Both the position numbers and the translations under genes were made by a program. DNA of 64,000 nt, taken from assembly GCA_947379755.1 (NCBI GenBank), contig CANCOC010000003.1, positions 23,121 to 87,120 on the forward strand, in the 5' to 3' direction. Within the stretch, counting starts at the first letter, position 1. Every line of letters starts with the position of its first letter. The notes under the pieces were generated by a model. That model did not search any database. It was given only the letters and a program-made list of their open reading frames with translations, and had not been told where the DNA came from. Positions 42,054-52,014 of this stretch are shown in pieces. The stretch is from Alcaligenaceae bacterium. Its GTDB lineage: Bacteria; Pseudomonadota; Gammaproteobacteria; Burkholderiales; Burkholderiaceae_B.

Positions 42054-45000
42054 TCTCGATTCATGAACTCATGCAATACTTCGCCCGTGTGTGAGCGTTT
42101 ACGAACGGCGACAACTTGCTCAGGAGTACCTTCGATGACGAGCTTGCCGCCACCTGTCCCACCTTCCGGACCCAGGTCGAGCAGCCAGTCTGCTTCTGCA
42201 ATGATGTCCAGATTGTGCTCAATCACTACAACAGTGTTGCCGGCCTCGACCAGTCGGTGCAGGACGCGGATCAGTTTTTCCACGTCAGCCATGGACAGGC
42301 CCACGGTTGGTTCATCCAATACATACAGGGTGTGTGGCAAGCGTGAGGCGCGTCCGGTGGTGATCACGCCCTCTGTCATACGGGCTTTGGCCAGCTCCGT
42401 GACGAGCTTGATGCGTTGTGCTTCACCTCCTGAGAGGGTCGGCGAAGGCTGGCCAAGTGTCAGATAACCGAGGCCGACATCCTGCATCAGTTGTAACGGG
42501 TGACGAATCCGTGGGTGGGCAGCAAAATAACCAATGGCATCATCAACTTCCATCGACAGGACTTCGCCGGCATGTTTTTCGCGCATCCGCACACCAAGTG
42601 TATCGGTGTTGAACCGGGCGCCGTTGCAGGCATCGCAAGGCACCTTTACATCAGGCAGGAAACTCATCTCGAGTGTGCGCATACCCTGTCCTTCACAGAG
42701 TGGGCAGCGACCATCGCCGGTATTGAAAGAAAAGCGGCCTGCTGTCCAGCCTCGGATGCGTGCTTCGTTGGTTTCTGCGAACTGTTTGCGTACATCGTCC
42801 CAGAAGCCAATATAGGTTGCTGGACAGGAACGGGGCGTTTTGCCAATCGGTGTCTGATCGACCTCAAGTACGCGATCAATTTGCTGCCAGCCTTCAATCG
42901 CATCGCAACCATGCCAGACCGGGTCGGTCCGCATCGCGACTGCGGCATGCAAGTTGTCCAGCAGGACTTCTCGTGCGAGTGTGGATTTGCCCGAGCCAGA
43001 AACGCCAGTCACCACGCTGAGACGGCCAATCGGAAAGTGTGCATCAATGTGACGCAGGTTATGCAGTTTGGCACCCTTGACCGTAATCATTGGCGTGTCT
43101 TTAACGATCGGACGGCGTGGCTGCAGGGGATGGATCAGGGGATGCCGGAGGTAGTGGCCAGTTGTGGACTCTGGTGCTTCCATCAGGTCCTTCAAGGTGC
43201 CTTGCGCGACAACACGTCCGCCCCGTATGCCCGCGCCAGGACCAATGTCGATCACATGTTCGGCACGACGTATCGTGTCGTCGTCATGCTCGACTACAAC
43301 CAGGGTATTGCCGTTCTTCTCCAGGCGCGAGAGGGCACCCAGCAGGATGCGGTTATCACGTGGATGCAGGCCAATGGTTGGCTCATCCAGCACATAGCAG
43401 ACACCCTGCATGTTGGAGCCCAGTTGTGCCGCGAGCCTGATGCGTTGGGCCTCTCCTCCGGAGAGGGTCGGCGCAGCCCGATCAAGCGCCAGATAACCGA
43501 GGCCGACTTCTTGCATGAATTGCAGGCGGCCACGGATTTCAGACAGGATGTCACGGGCAATCTCTGCATCACGTCCTTTCAGGACCAATGCCGTAAAGAA
43601 GGTATGCGCATCCGTCACCGGTAAACCGGCGAGCTCGGCAATCGATTTGTCATGCCACAGCACCGCGCGTGCGATGGGATTGAGGCGTGCACCATGGCAA
43701 CTGGTGCACACATGTGTTTCTCCTTCGTACCAGGCATTCCATGCGGTTTCTTCTCCTGTTTGCTCTGCATCAAACCCTTGCAGTTGCAGACCCGTTCCAA
43801 AGCAGCCCTGGCACCAACCGTGTTTAGAATTGTAGGAAAACATTCTTGGATCTGGTTCAGGAAAGCTGGTGCCGCAACTCGGACAAGCACGCTTGACTGA
43901 AAAATGCTCCTGTTCAAGCTTGGCGCTCATGCTTTCGTGCAAATTGTCCAACGGCCAGACAATACTCATCACGCCTTGCCCGTGTTCCAGCGCGCTGCGA
44001 ACTGCTTCGCGCAGCTCAGCTTCATTGTTGCTGCCCACAGTAAGGTCGGCGACCGGCAACTCAATGTTGTGCTCTTTAAAGCGGTCCAGGCGCGGCCATT
44101 TTGCAGTGCCAATAAATGCATCATCGACACGCAGATGCGTGTAGCCTTTGCCTGCTGCCCACTTCGCCAGATCGGTATAAAAACCTTTGCGAGCGGTGAC
44201 CAGTGGTGACATCAGTCCGATGCGATGGCCCTTGTGATCGCGCATGATACGAGCCACGATCTGGTCGGCGCTTTGTGGTTCAACGCTGACCTGACAGGTC
44301 GGGCACATTTGCGTGCCTAGCTTCATGTAGAGCAGGCGCAGGAAATGGTGGATCTCGGTCATGGTCGCAACCGTGGATTTGCGTCCACCCCGGCTGGTAC
44401 GCTGTTCAATCGCGACGGTCGGCGGAATCCCGAAGATGGCATCAACGTCAGGCTTGCCGGCCGGCTGCACAATGGCTCGGGCGTAGGCATTGAGCGATTC
44501 CAGGTAACGACGCTGTCCTTCGTTGAACAGAATGTCAAAGGCAAGTGTGGATTTGCCTGACCCAGAAACGCCTGTGATGACGGTGAACTTGCCGTGCGGA
44601 ATACTGACACTAATGTTCTTGAGGTTGTGTTCGCGCGCATGCAAGATATCAATGCTTGTGGCCGCACGCCTTTTTTCTTTCATAACAGTCTGTAATGAGC
44701 GTCCTGCTTCGGGCTTGCCTGGCTCTCCCAACAGCAACGCTGACGTGCCGATCGCATCAGGCGTCATGGCCACGGCGTATTCACGCAGTGCCGCTCCGGT
44801 ATACGAGGTGGGGTGTGCCATGACGTCTTCAGGACTGCCTGCCACGATGAGTTCGCCACCCGCGTCTCCGCCATCCGGTCCGAGGTCAATGACCCAGTCT
44901 GCTGCGCGAATGACATCCAGGTTGTGTTCAATGATGAGCAGCGTGTGCCCCGCACCGAGCAGTTTGCGAAAGGCTCGCATCAGGCGCGCCACGTCATCGA

Positions 45001-47680
45001 AGTGCAGACCTGTCGTTGGTTCGTCAAACAGGAACAGGCTGCCTTTTTTAGCAAGCTTGGTTGTCGAAATTCCGCTGCGTGCGGCCTCGGCCAGATGGCC
45101 CGCAAGTTTGAGTCGTTGAGCTTCACCACCGGAAAGTGTGGGAACAGGCTGGCCCAGCTTGACATACTCCAGTCCGACATCGGCCAGCGGCGCGAGTCCA
45201 AGCTGGACATCCCTGAGGCCCTTAAAAAACTCGAGTGCTTCCGATACTGTCATGTCGAGCACGGCATCGATTGAGGCGCGCTTGCCGAGGTGTTCAATTT
45301 CCACCTCGCGCACTTCAGGCCTGAAGCGTTTGCCATCGCAGTCTGGGCAACGAATATAAACGTCAGACAGGAATTGCATTTCCACGTGCTCAAAGCCGGT
45401 TCCACCACAGGTCGGGCAACGACCGTCTCCGCTGTTAAAGCTAAAGGTGCCAGGCGTATAGCCGCGTTCGCGTGCGACCGGAGCCTGGGCAAACAACTTG
45501 CGGATCGGATCAAAGGCACCTACATAACTGGCCGGGTTGGATCTGGCGGTCTTGCCAATTTGCGCCTGATTGACCATGACGACATCGGCCAGCTGCTCTG
45601 CACCCAGGATACGGTCAAAGGCACCAGGAGATTCTGTGGGTTTGCCCATGATCTTGAGCAGGCCTGGGTAGAGCACGTCCTGAATCAGTGTCGATTTGCC
45701 TGAACCCGAGACTCCCGTCACGCAAACGAGCCGACCCAGTGGAATTTCAATGGAGATATTTTTAATATTGTTTGCAGTGACGCCTTCCAGTAACAGGCGT
45801 GGCGTGCCAGGCAGGACTGGCAGCGGACGAGGCGCTTCGACCTTCATGCGCCCACCCATGTATTTGCCGGTGAGTGTTTCAGCATCTTTCAGCGCCTGCG
45901 GCGTGCCGTCGAACACGATGTAACCCCCACGCTCGCCGGGCCCCGGACCCACATCAATCACACGGTCGGCTGCGATCATTACCTGAGGGTCATGTTCAAC
46001 TACTACCAGTGTATTGCCGGCATCGCGCAATCGATGCATGACTTCGACTACACGATGGATGTCGCGCGGATGCAAACCAATCGACGGTTCGTCGAGAACA
46101 AAAAGCGTGTTGACGAGTGAGGTGCCCAGAGCGGTCGTCAGGTTGATTCGCTGGACTTCACCGCCAGATAATGTGCGGCTCTGACGGTCGAGCGTCAGAT
46201 AACCTAAACCAACATCACACAGGAACTTCAACCGGCCGCGTACTTCTGTCAGGACCAGATCCATTGCCGCATCCATTGCACCGGCAAATTTGATCGTCCC
46301 AAAAAAACTACTGAGCTGTACGATTGGTGTCAGCATCATGTCCTGGATAGTCTTACCTTCAATTCTCCAGAGCAAGGCGTCAGGCTTGAGGCGTGCGCCA
46401 TGACAGGTTGGGCAAGGTGTATAGCTGCGGTATTTGGACAACAGCACACGCACATGCATTTTGTAGGATTTCGTTTCGAGCCAGGTAAAGAAGCGTTGCA
46501 CGCCATACCACTGCGTCTTCCAGGCCTGATTGCCGCCTTTCCAGAGTGGATCTCCATCCAGCACCCACTCCTGGTGTTCGGGTGGAAGGTGTTTCCAGGG
46601 AGTATTGGTCGAGACGTTGGCCCGTTTGGCATACTTGAGGAGCTCTTCCTGGCAGTTCAAATAGCTCGGCGTCTGCCAGGGTTTGATTGCGCCTTGTTCG
46701 AGTGTTTTGTTTTCATCCGGAATAACCAGGCCAAAATCGATACCGATTACCCGGCCAAAGCCGCGACAGGCTTCACAGGCCCCGAGTGGCGAGTTAAATG
46801 AAAAGGAGCTCGGCAGTGGGTCGCTATAACTGATATTGCATTCGGCGCAGTGCAGTTTGTCGCTGAATTTCCATACCTGAGTGTCATTGCCATCAGCATC
46901 CAGGACGTGGATTGCGATCAGGCCGTTGCCCATCTTGAGCGCAATATCGAGGGCTTCGAGCACGCGTGAAGGTTCGGCACTTGAAAAACGGAACCGGTCC
47001 TGGATGACGCGCAGGGTCCGTAAGGCAGGTGCGATGGTGGCTGCTTTCTTTGAAGCCGTTTTTTTAGCGACAGGGGCAGGGCTGGTTGCATCATTGGCCG
47101 CGCTGCCTGAGGGCGTGGTCTGGTTTTCGTCTGCATGGACGCGGGTATAGCCCTGCTGGTCCAGAAAGCCTCGTACTTCCTCCTCGGTGAAACTGACGGG
47201 CACCTGTACCGGAAAGGTCACGACCAGCCGAGGGTCAGCCAGATCGGACGCACGTGTATTGATCGCAGCCAGAATCGAGGCGGTACTGTCACGGCATACC
47301 GCCTGTCCGCAGCCACGACAGAATAATTGAGCGCCACGCGCGAACAGAAGTTTCAGGTGGTCATTGAGCTCTGTCATCGTGCCAACCGTGCTGCGCGAGC
47401 TGCGCACCGGGTTGGTCTGATCAATCGCGATCGCCGGCAGGATGCCCTCTATCTTGTCGACCTGAGGTTTATCCATGCGATCAAGGAACTGACGGGCATA
47501 AGGGGAGAAGGTCTCGACGTACCGCCGCTGGCCTTCTGCATAAAGGGTGTCAAAGGCGAGTGAGCTTTTGCCCGAGCCGCTGACGCCCGTGATGACGGTT
47601 AATTCGCCCGTATTGAGGGTCAAATCGAGATTCTTGAGATTGTTCTGGCGCGCACCAGTAATGCGAATGATTGGGTTCAT
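42050..47680 (-). CDS. uvrA: Tandem-duplicated ('dimeric') excinuclease ABC subunit UvrA, about 1,876 aa
   Basis: Four Walker A (GVSGSGKSSLAFD, GVSGSGKSTLIQD, GVSGSGKSTLAFD, GVSGSGKSTLARE), four LSGGE(V/A)QR signatures and repeated CxxC zinc motifs. Start MNPIIRITGARQNNLKNLDL. Confidence 0.94.
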   Translation of the reverse strand: MNPIIRITGARQNNLKNLDLTLNTGELTVITGVSGSGKSSLAFDTLYAEGQRRYVETFSPYARQFLDRMDKPQVDKIEGILPAIAIDQTNPVRSSRSTVGTMTELNDHLKLLFARGAQLFCRGCGQAVCRDSTASILAAINTRASDLADPRLVVTFPVQVPVSFTEEEVRGFLDQQGYTRVHADENQTTPSGSAANDATSPAPVAKKTASKKAATIAPALRTLRVIQDRFRFSSAEPSRVLEALDIALKMGNGLIAIHVLDADGNDTQVWKFSDKLHCAECNISYSDPLPSSFSFNSPLGACEACRGFGRVIGIDFGLVIPDENKTLEQGAIKPWQTPSYLNCQEELLKYAKRANVSTNTPWKHLPPEHQEWVLDGDPLWKGGNQAWKTQWYGVQRFFTWLETKSYKMHVRVLLSKYRSYTPCPTCHGARLKPDALLWRIEGKTIQDMMLTPIVQLSSFFGTIKFAGAMDAAMDLVLTEVRGRLKFLCDVGLGYLTLDRQSRTLSGGEVQRINLTTALGTSLVNTLFVLDEPSIGLHPRDIHRVVEVMHRLRDAGNTLVVVEHDPQVMIAADRVIDVGPGPGERGGYIVFDGTPQALKDAETLTGKYMGGRMKVEAPRPLPVLPGTPRLLLEGVTANNIKNISIEIPLGRLVCVTGVSGSGKSTLIQDVLYPGLLKIMGKPTESPGAFDRILGAEQLADVVMVNQAQIGKTARSNPASYVGAFDPIRKLFAQAPVARERGYTPGTFSFNSGDGRCPTCGGTGFEHVEMQFLSDVYIRCPDCDGKRFRPEVREVEIEHLGKRASIDAVLDMTVSEALEFFKGLRDVQLGLAPLADVGLEYVKLGQPVPTLSGGEAQRLKLAGHLAEAARSGISTTKLAKKGSLFLFDEPTTGLHFDDVARLMRAFRKLLGAGHTLLIIEHNLDVIRAADWVIDLGPDGGDAGGELIVAGSPEDVMAHPTSYTGAALREYAVAMTPDAIGTSALLLGEPGKPEAGRSLQTVMKEKRRAATSIDILHAREHNLKNISVSIPHGKFTVITGVSGSGKSTLAFDILFNEGQRRYLESLNAYARAIVQPAGKPDVDAIFGIPPTVAIEQRTSRGGRKSTVATMTEIHHFLRLLYMKLGTQMCPTCQVSVEPQSADQIVARIMRDHKGHRIGLMSPLVTARKGFYTDLAKWAAGKGYTHLRVDDAFIGTAKWPRLDRFKEHNIELPVADLTVGSNNEAELREAVRSALEHGQGVMSIVWPLDNLHESMSAKLEQEHFSVKRACPSCGTSFPEPDPRMFSYNSKHGWCQGCFGTGLQLQGFDAEQTGEETAWNAWYEGETHVCTSCHGARLNPIARAVLWHDKSIAELAGLPVTDAHTFFTALVLKGRDAEIARDILSEIRGRLQFMQEVGLGYLALDRAAPTLSGGEAQRIRLAAQLGSNMQGVCYVLDEPTIGLHPRDNRILLGALSRLEKNGNTLVVVEHDDDTIRRAEHVIDIGPGAGIRGGRVVAQGTLKDLMEAPESTTGHYLRHPLIHPLQPRRPIVKDTPMITVKGAKLHNLRHIDAHFPIGRLSVVTGVSGSGKSTLAREVLLDNLHAAVAMRTDPVWHGCDAIEGWQQIDRVLEVDQTPIGKTPRSCPATYIGFWDDVRKQFAETNEARIRGWTAGRFSFNTGDGRCPLCEGQGMRTLEMSFLPDVKVPCDACNGARFNTDTLGVRMREKHAGEVLSMEVDDAIGYFAAHPRIRHPLQLMQDVGLGYLTLGQPSPTLSGGEAQRIKLVTELAKARMTEGVITTGRASRLPHTLYVLDEPTVGLSMADVEKLIRVLHRLVEAGNTVVVIEHNLDIIAEADWLLDLGPEGGTGGGKLVIEGTPEQVVAVRKRSHTGEVLHEFMNRE

Positions 47681-47780
47681 TTTGCAATCATAGAACGGCA
47701 ATGCTACTTAGGAGGCCGAAATGAGGTGAATGTCCGTATTGTTTTTAGGTTAATATAGTAGGTTCTACCGGAGATTTTTC

Positions 47781-47912
47781 ATGGCTTCAGAAACAAAACG
47801 TACACGCCGTAACACCCTCGAGCGCCGTTGTTTGGGCAAGGCCTTCAAGCGCCTGTTCGTCAACGCACCTAAAGGTGTGTTCAAAATGCTCGAAAAGGTC
47901 AAAAAAGCCTAA
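47781..47912 (+). CDS. 43-aa highly basic small protein (uncharacterised; absent from the supplied ORF track)
   Basis: MASETKRTRRNTLERRCLGKAFKRLFVNAPKGVFKMLEKVKKA; purine-rich GGAGA 5' of the ATG; strong terminator downstream. Confidence 0.65.
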   Translation: MASETKRTRRNTLERRCLGKAFKRLFVNAPKGVFKMLEKVKKA

Positions 47913-47971
47913 TTCAAGGCTAATTTCGAAATTTGCGGTGCATTTGCTGTAGATTTTGTTTTTGATCGCTT

Positions 47972-48005
47972 AAAAAGCCGCCAACTCACTGTTGTCGGCT
48001 TTTTT
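47972..48005 (+). terminator. Rho-independent terminator after the small ORF
   Basis: AAAAAGCCG-C-CAAC-TCACT-GTTG-T-CGGCTTTTT with terminal T-run. Confidence 0.88.
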
Positions 48006-48024
48006 CTTGCCCTCCAATATCTTT

Positions 48025-48043
48025 AGTTTTGTTAGACAAAACT
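48025..48043. promoter_or_regulatory. 8-3-8 inverted repeat upstream of the liv-like operon, candidate operator
   Basis: AGTTTTGT-TAG-ACAAAACT. Confidence 0.55.
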
Positions 48044-48174
48044 TAATAAATAAAAAATATATCAAGATACGGGTTACCCCTAGTTGGTAAATAGGCCTGT
48101 GCACTTGACGTAGCCTCCGGATGGTATGAATATCTGTTCACGCAGCATATAAAAATACATATTCGGAGACAACC

Positions 48175-49356
48175 ATGAAGTTTTGTACTGCAAAACTATT
48201 TTGGAAGCTGACGCTGGCTTCAGGTTTGATAGCAGGTTCATTCACCGTTCAGGCGCAACCGATCAAGGTGGGCTGGCTTTCGTCACTCACCGGCCCGCTC
48301 TCTGCCTCGGCAATTGCCGAAAACCAGGGTGTGGAGCTTGCCGTAGAGGAAATCAATGCCGCTGGCGGCATCCTGGGGCGCAAAATTGAACTCCTGACCC
48401 GTGATACGGCCGGCGATCCAACCAAGGCGGTGAACTTTGCGCAGCAACTGGCCTTCAGTGACAAGGTCAGTTTTGTGATTGGGCCGGTCAATTCTGGTGA
48501 GGGGCTGGCCACAACGCCGATGCTGGCGCGTGCAGGTGTGCCCAACATCATCATTGGTGCGATTGATGAACTGACTGACGCCAAGAAATATCCACGCGCT
48601 TTCCGCATGATCAACACCAATATGCAGTGGATCACCACGGCGAACAAGTATGCAATTGAAACGCTGAAAAAGCAGAAAGTTGCAGTCATTGCAGATACCT
48701 CAGGTTATGGCACTGCGAGTGCAAAATCTGCCATTGCCTTGCTTGAAAAAGCTGGCATCAAGCCCGTGTATTCTGTATTGATCGATGCCAACAAAACCGA
48801 TGTCATGGATGAGATGACAAAGGCGCGCAACGCAGGAGCGGACGTTGTCATGCCCTGGACCGCTGCAGCAGGATTGCTGGGCCGGCTGATCAATGCGCGC
48901 GGTGAAATGGGCTGGGATGTGCCGATCGTTGGACACCCTGCTCTGATGGCTGCACAGATTCGCAAACTGCTGAACAAGCCCGAGTACTGGGATAAAACCT
49001 ATGCGGCTGGCTATGTCAGCACGACCTATCTGCCTGATGGGAAGTTGCCGGTTGCGACACAGGGGCTGGTCGATAAAATCCGCCCGCGCCTGGGCGGAGG
49101 TGAGATCGACGTGACCTTCTGGTGGGTGGCTCTTGGCTACGATACGGTCAAAATGATTGAGCATGCAATTAAAAAAGCGGGTTCAACCGATCCAGCCGCG
49201 ATCCAGAAAGCAATGGAAACTACTTCCAACTATCCAGGTGTCTACGCAACGTATAGCTGGAGCGATACACAACGCGATGGTTTTCCTGATAGCGGCATGG
49301 TGATGAATACCGCCAATACCTTCAAGGACGGCAGCTTCAAGCTTGCTCCAAAATAA
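48175..49356 (+). CDS. Branched-chain amino-acid-type ABC transporter substrate-binding protein
   Basis: IKVGWLSSLTGPLSASAIAENQGVELAVEEINAAGGILGRKIELLTRDT with signal peptide. Confidence 0.92.
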   Translation: MKFCTAKLFWKLTLASGLIAGSFTVQAQPIKVGWLSSLTGPLSASAIAENQGVELAVEEINAAGGILGRKIELLTRDTAGDPTKAVNFAQQLAFSDKVSFVIGPVNSGEGLATTPMLARAGVPNIIIGAIDELTDAKKYPRAFRMINTNMQWITTANKYAIETLKKQKVAVIADTSGYGTASAKSAIALLEKAGIKPVYSVLIDANKTDVMDEMTKARNAGADVVMPWTAAAGLLGRLINARGEMGWDVPIVGHPALMAAQIRKLLNKPEYWDKTYAAGYVSTTYLPDGKLPVATQGLVDKIRPRLGGGEIDVTFWWVALGYDTVKMIEHAIKKAGSTDPAAIQKAMETTSNYPGVYATYSWSDTQRDGFPDSGMVMNTANTFKDGSFKLAPK

Positions 49357-49366
49357 GGCGTAAAAA

Positions 49367-50227
49367 ATGCTGACAGTCCTTGTAACGGGTCTGGCCATTG
49401 GCATGCTGTATGGTGCCGTGGCTCTTGTTTATAACGTGATGTTTTCGACCTCCAAGGTACTGTCGGTCACGACGGGTCACATCTCAATGCTGGGCGGCGT
49501 ATTTGGCGCCTGGTTCATGATCAATCTGCAAATGCCCTGGTACGTAGGCCTGCTGGGTGCAATTCTGGTGGGCGCGGCCTTTGGCTGGATCACTGATGTG
49601 CTGGCTATTCGACGTGTGCTGGCTCGTAGTGACGAACACCTCTGGCTGTTGAGTACCCTTGCTGTAGCCACCATGGTGCAACAGGGTGTCGGCTTGTGGT
49701 GGGGCACTGAGCCCACGCCCTTTCCTCGCCTGATTCCTCAGGAATTTGGTGCCGGCATGGCAGACCAGAAATTCTGGCTGCCCATTATTCTGGCTGTTCT
49801 GATGGCGATTGGACTGGAGTTGTTTTATCGCCGGACGCTGTACGGAAAACTATTCCTTGCGATGTCCGAAGATGCATTTGCCGCCCGTGCGCGTGGGGTA
49901 TCAACTGATCGAATTCGCTCGATGTCCTACGTTTTGTCCGGGGCGCTGGGCGGTCTGGCTGGCTTTGCCGCCGGGCAACTGACCTTCGCGTATTTTGCCT
50001 TGGGGCTGACGCTCACGCTCAACGGCTTTATCGCGCTGGCAGTCGGAGGGTTAGGAAGCAATATTGGTGCGCTCGTAGGAGGGGCCTTGCTTGGCCTGCT
50101 CAATGCCTATGCGACCTATTGGTTCGGAGGGGAATATCAGCAGACGATTTCGGTCGGCTTGTTGATGGTGGTGCTGCTCCTCAAGCCAGAAGGCTTGTTT
50201 GGTTCGAAACGCGTCCGTCCGGTTTAA
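49367..50227 (+). CDS. LivH-type branched-chain ABC transporter permease
   Basis: LARSDEHLWLLSTLA...SYVLSGALGGLAGFAAGQLTF; hydrophobic, directly after the SBP. Confidence 0.9.
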   Translation: MLTVLVTGLAIGMLYGAVALVYNVMFSTSKVLSVTTGHISMLGGVFGAWFMINLQMPWYVGLLGAILVGAAFGWITDVLAIRRVLARSDEHLWLLSTLAVATMVQQGVGLWWGTEPTPFPRLIPQEFGAGMADQKFWLPIILAVLMAIGLELFYRRTLYGKLFLAMSEDAFAARARGVSTDRIRSMSYVLSGALGGLAGFAAGQLTFAYFALGLTLTLNGFIALAVGGLGSNIGALVGGALLGLLNAYATYWFGGEYQQTISVGLLMVVLLLKPEGLFGSKRVRPV

Positions 50228-50247
50228 GAGCGGAGCTGAGAAAAAAC

Positions 50248-52014
50248 ATGCATACAACTTCGAATCACGCCCGCACGCTCACCTTGATCCTGGCTGCCGC
50301 AGCCGCCCTGACGTTACCTTTCTGGGCGAGTGATCAATATCAGTTGCATCTGGCCGCTCTCATTGCGGTGTATTGGATATTGATTTCCGGACTCAATATC
50401 GTTGTCGGATTTACAGGTCAGCTTTCGATCGGACATGTCGGCTTATTGTCAATTGGTGCTTATGGCTTTTGTATTCTCGCAGGCAAGATGGAATTGAATC
50501 CATATCTCGCCCTTGCGATATCGGGAGGTCTGGGAGGCATCTGTGGCCTGGCTCTGGGCTTACCCTCGTTGCGATTGCCAGGATTTTATTTTGCCATGGC
50601 AACGATGGCTTTTGCACTGATCGTCAATGAAATTATTCTGGCCCAGGTGGACCTGACCGGAGGCGGGATCGGACTGGTCGGTCCTTTATTTACGGCACCT
50701 TTTGATACACCTTCAGGATTTTATTACCTGGTGGCGCTGCTTGCTGGCTTTGCAACGTGGCTGACCTGGAATATTGCCCGTAGCATGTGGGGCAAGGGTC
50801 TGATTGCGATTCGTGATAATCCGGTTACGGCACAGGCTGTCGGTGTGCCGGTCTTTCGGGCCAAACTGGTTGCTTTCGTCTTCAGTGGTGTGCTGGCGGG
50901 TGTGTCAGGCGGTTTATTTGCCTCCTTGCAAAGCTACATCACGCCAGACACCTTCGTGTTTGAATTGAGTATGTTCTTCTTTGTCTGCATCATCATCGGA
51001 GGGCGCGGCAGTATTGTCGGACCGTTCCTCGGCACGGTCGTGCTGACCGCTTTGCCTGAGATGGTAGCTTCGCTGGCCAAGCTGGGTAACTTTTTTTATG
51101 GTCTGCTTCTGCTTGTTGTTGTGCTCGTGATTCCGGAAGGGATTGGCAGAATGCTTCAGCTGATTTACGAACGGATCAAGCCACGTGAGATTGAGTCCAT
51201 ACCGATTCAGCCTGACGTCAAGGGTCTGATTCAAACGCTCAGTGATACGGTATCAGAGGGTGGACCGATTCAGGTTGAGCACATCAGCAAACATTTTGGT
51301 GGCGTGGCGGCACTCGATGACGTGTCACTGACACTTGCCCCGGGTGAAATCCATGGGTTGATTGGCCCGAATGGCAGCGGCAAGACCACGATGCTGAATT
51401 TACTTTCCGGGTATTACGAACCTTCATCAGGAGACATGCTGTATCGCGGCCAGGATTTTGGCGCTTCAACCGTGCAACAACGCGCAAGGATGGGGATCGC
51501 CCGTACCTTTCAAAAGCCCCGGCTCTTGCCTGAGCTGACTGTACTTGAGAACGCCATGGTAGGTGCCTGGTCGGAATCGACTTCAGGGTTTATGGCTTCT
51601 GCCTTTGCTTTGCCAGGCGTACGTATCGAGGATCGATTTTTACGTGAGCGTGCCGCCCAGTTACTGGTGGGTGTTGGTCTGGGTGGAGTCATGCATCGTC
51701 GAGCCAATCTGCTGGATCATGCACAGCAACGATTCCTGGAAATTGCGCGAGGCCTCGCACTGCGGCCCAGATTTATTTTGCTGGACGAGCCCGCCGGTGG
51801 CTTGACCAGTGTCGAAATTGAACATCTGGGTGCAGTGATTCGTGCGATCAGTCTGTCGGGTATTGGGGTGTTGCTCGTCGAGCACCATACCGACTTTGTA
51901 TTCCGTGTCTGCGACAAGGTGACGGCCTTGAATGTGGGTCGCATGATCCAGCATGGCACGTCAGATCAAGTCCGTCATGACCCGGAAGTGATTCGTGTCT
52001 ACCTCGGAGCCTGA
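50248..52014 (+). CDS. LivM-LivG fusion: ABC permease plus ATP-binding domain
   Basis: N-terminal LivM (GLNIVVGFTGQLSIGHVGLLSIGAYGF), C-terminal ATPase (GLIGPNGSGKTTMLNLLSGYY; FILLDEPAGGLTSVEI). Start M at 50248 preferred over 50119. Confidence 0.92.
   Translation: MHTTSNHARTLTLILAAAAALTLPFWASDQYQLHLAALIAVYWILISGLNIVVGFTGQLSIGHVGLLSIGAYGFCILAGKMELNPYLALAISGGLGGICGLALGLPSLRLPGFYFAMATMAFALIVNEIILAQVDLTGGGIGLVGPLFTAPFDTPSGFYYLVALLAGFATWLTWNIARSMWGKGLIAIRDNPVTAQAVGVPVFRAKLVAFVFSGVLAGVSGGLFASLQSYITPDTFVFELSMFFFVCIIIGGRGSIVGPFLGTVVLTALPEMVASLAKLGNFFYGLLLLVVVLVIPEGIGRMLQLIYERIKPREIESIPIQPDVKGLIQTLSDTVSEGGPIQVEHISKHFGGVAALDDVSLTLAPGEIHGLIGPNGSGKTTMLNLLSGYYEPSSGDMLYRGQDFGASTVQQRARMGIARTFQKPRLLPELTVLENAMVGAWSESTSGFMASAFALPGVRIEDRFLRERAAQLLVGVGLGGVMHRRANLLDHAQQRFLEIARGLALRPRFILLDEPAGGLTSVEIEHLGAVIRAISLSGIGVLLVEHHTDFVFRVCDKVTALNVGRMIQHGTSDQVRHDPEVIRVYLGA

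Noticed and set aside
42500-43624. 374-aa plus-strand ORF inside uvrA, and other long ORFs antisense to uvrA
   Set aside because: Antisense to a clearly coding UvrA with all motifs; low-complexity, family-less translation, typical of open antisense frames in moderately GC-rich genes.
48105-48133. Sigma70 promoter TTGACG...GAATAT upstream of the liv SBP
   Set aside because: The -35-like hexamer is reasonable but the -10 candidates at 14- or 17-bp spacing are poor matches; left uncalled.
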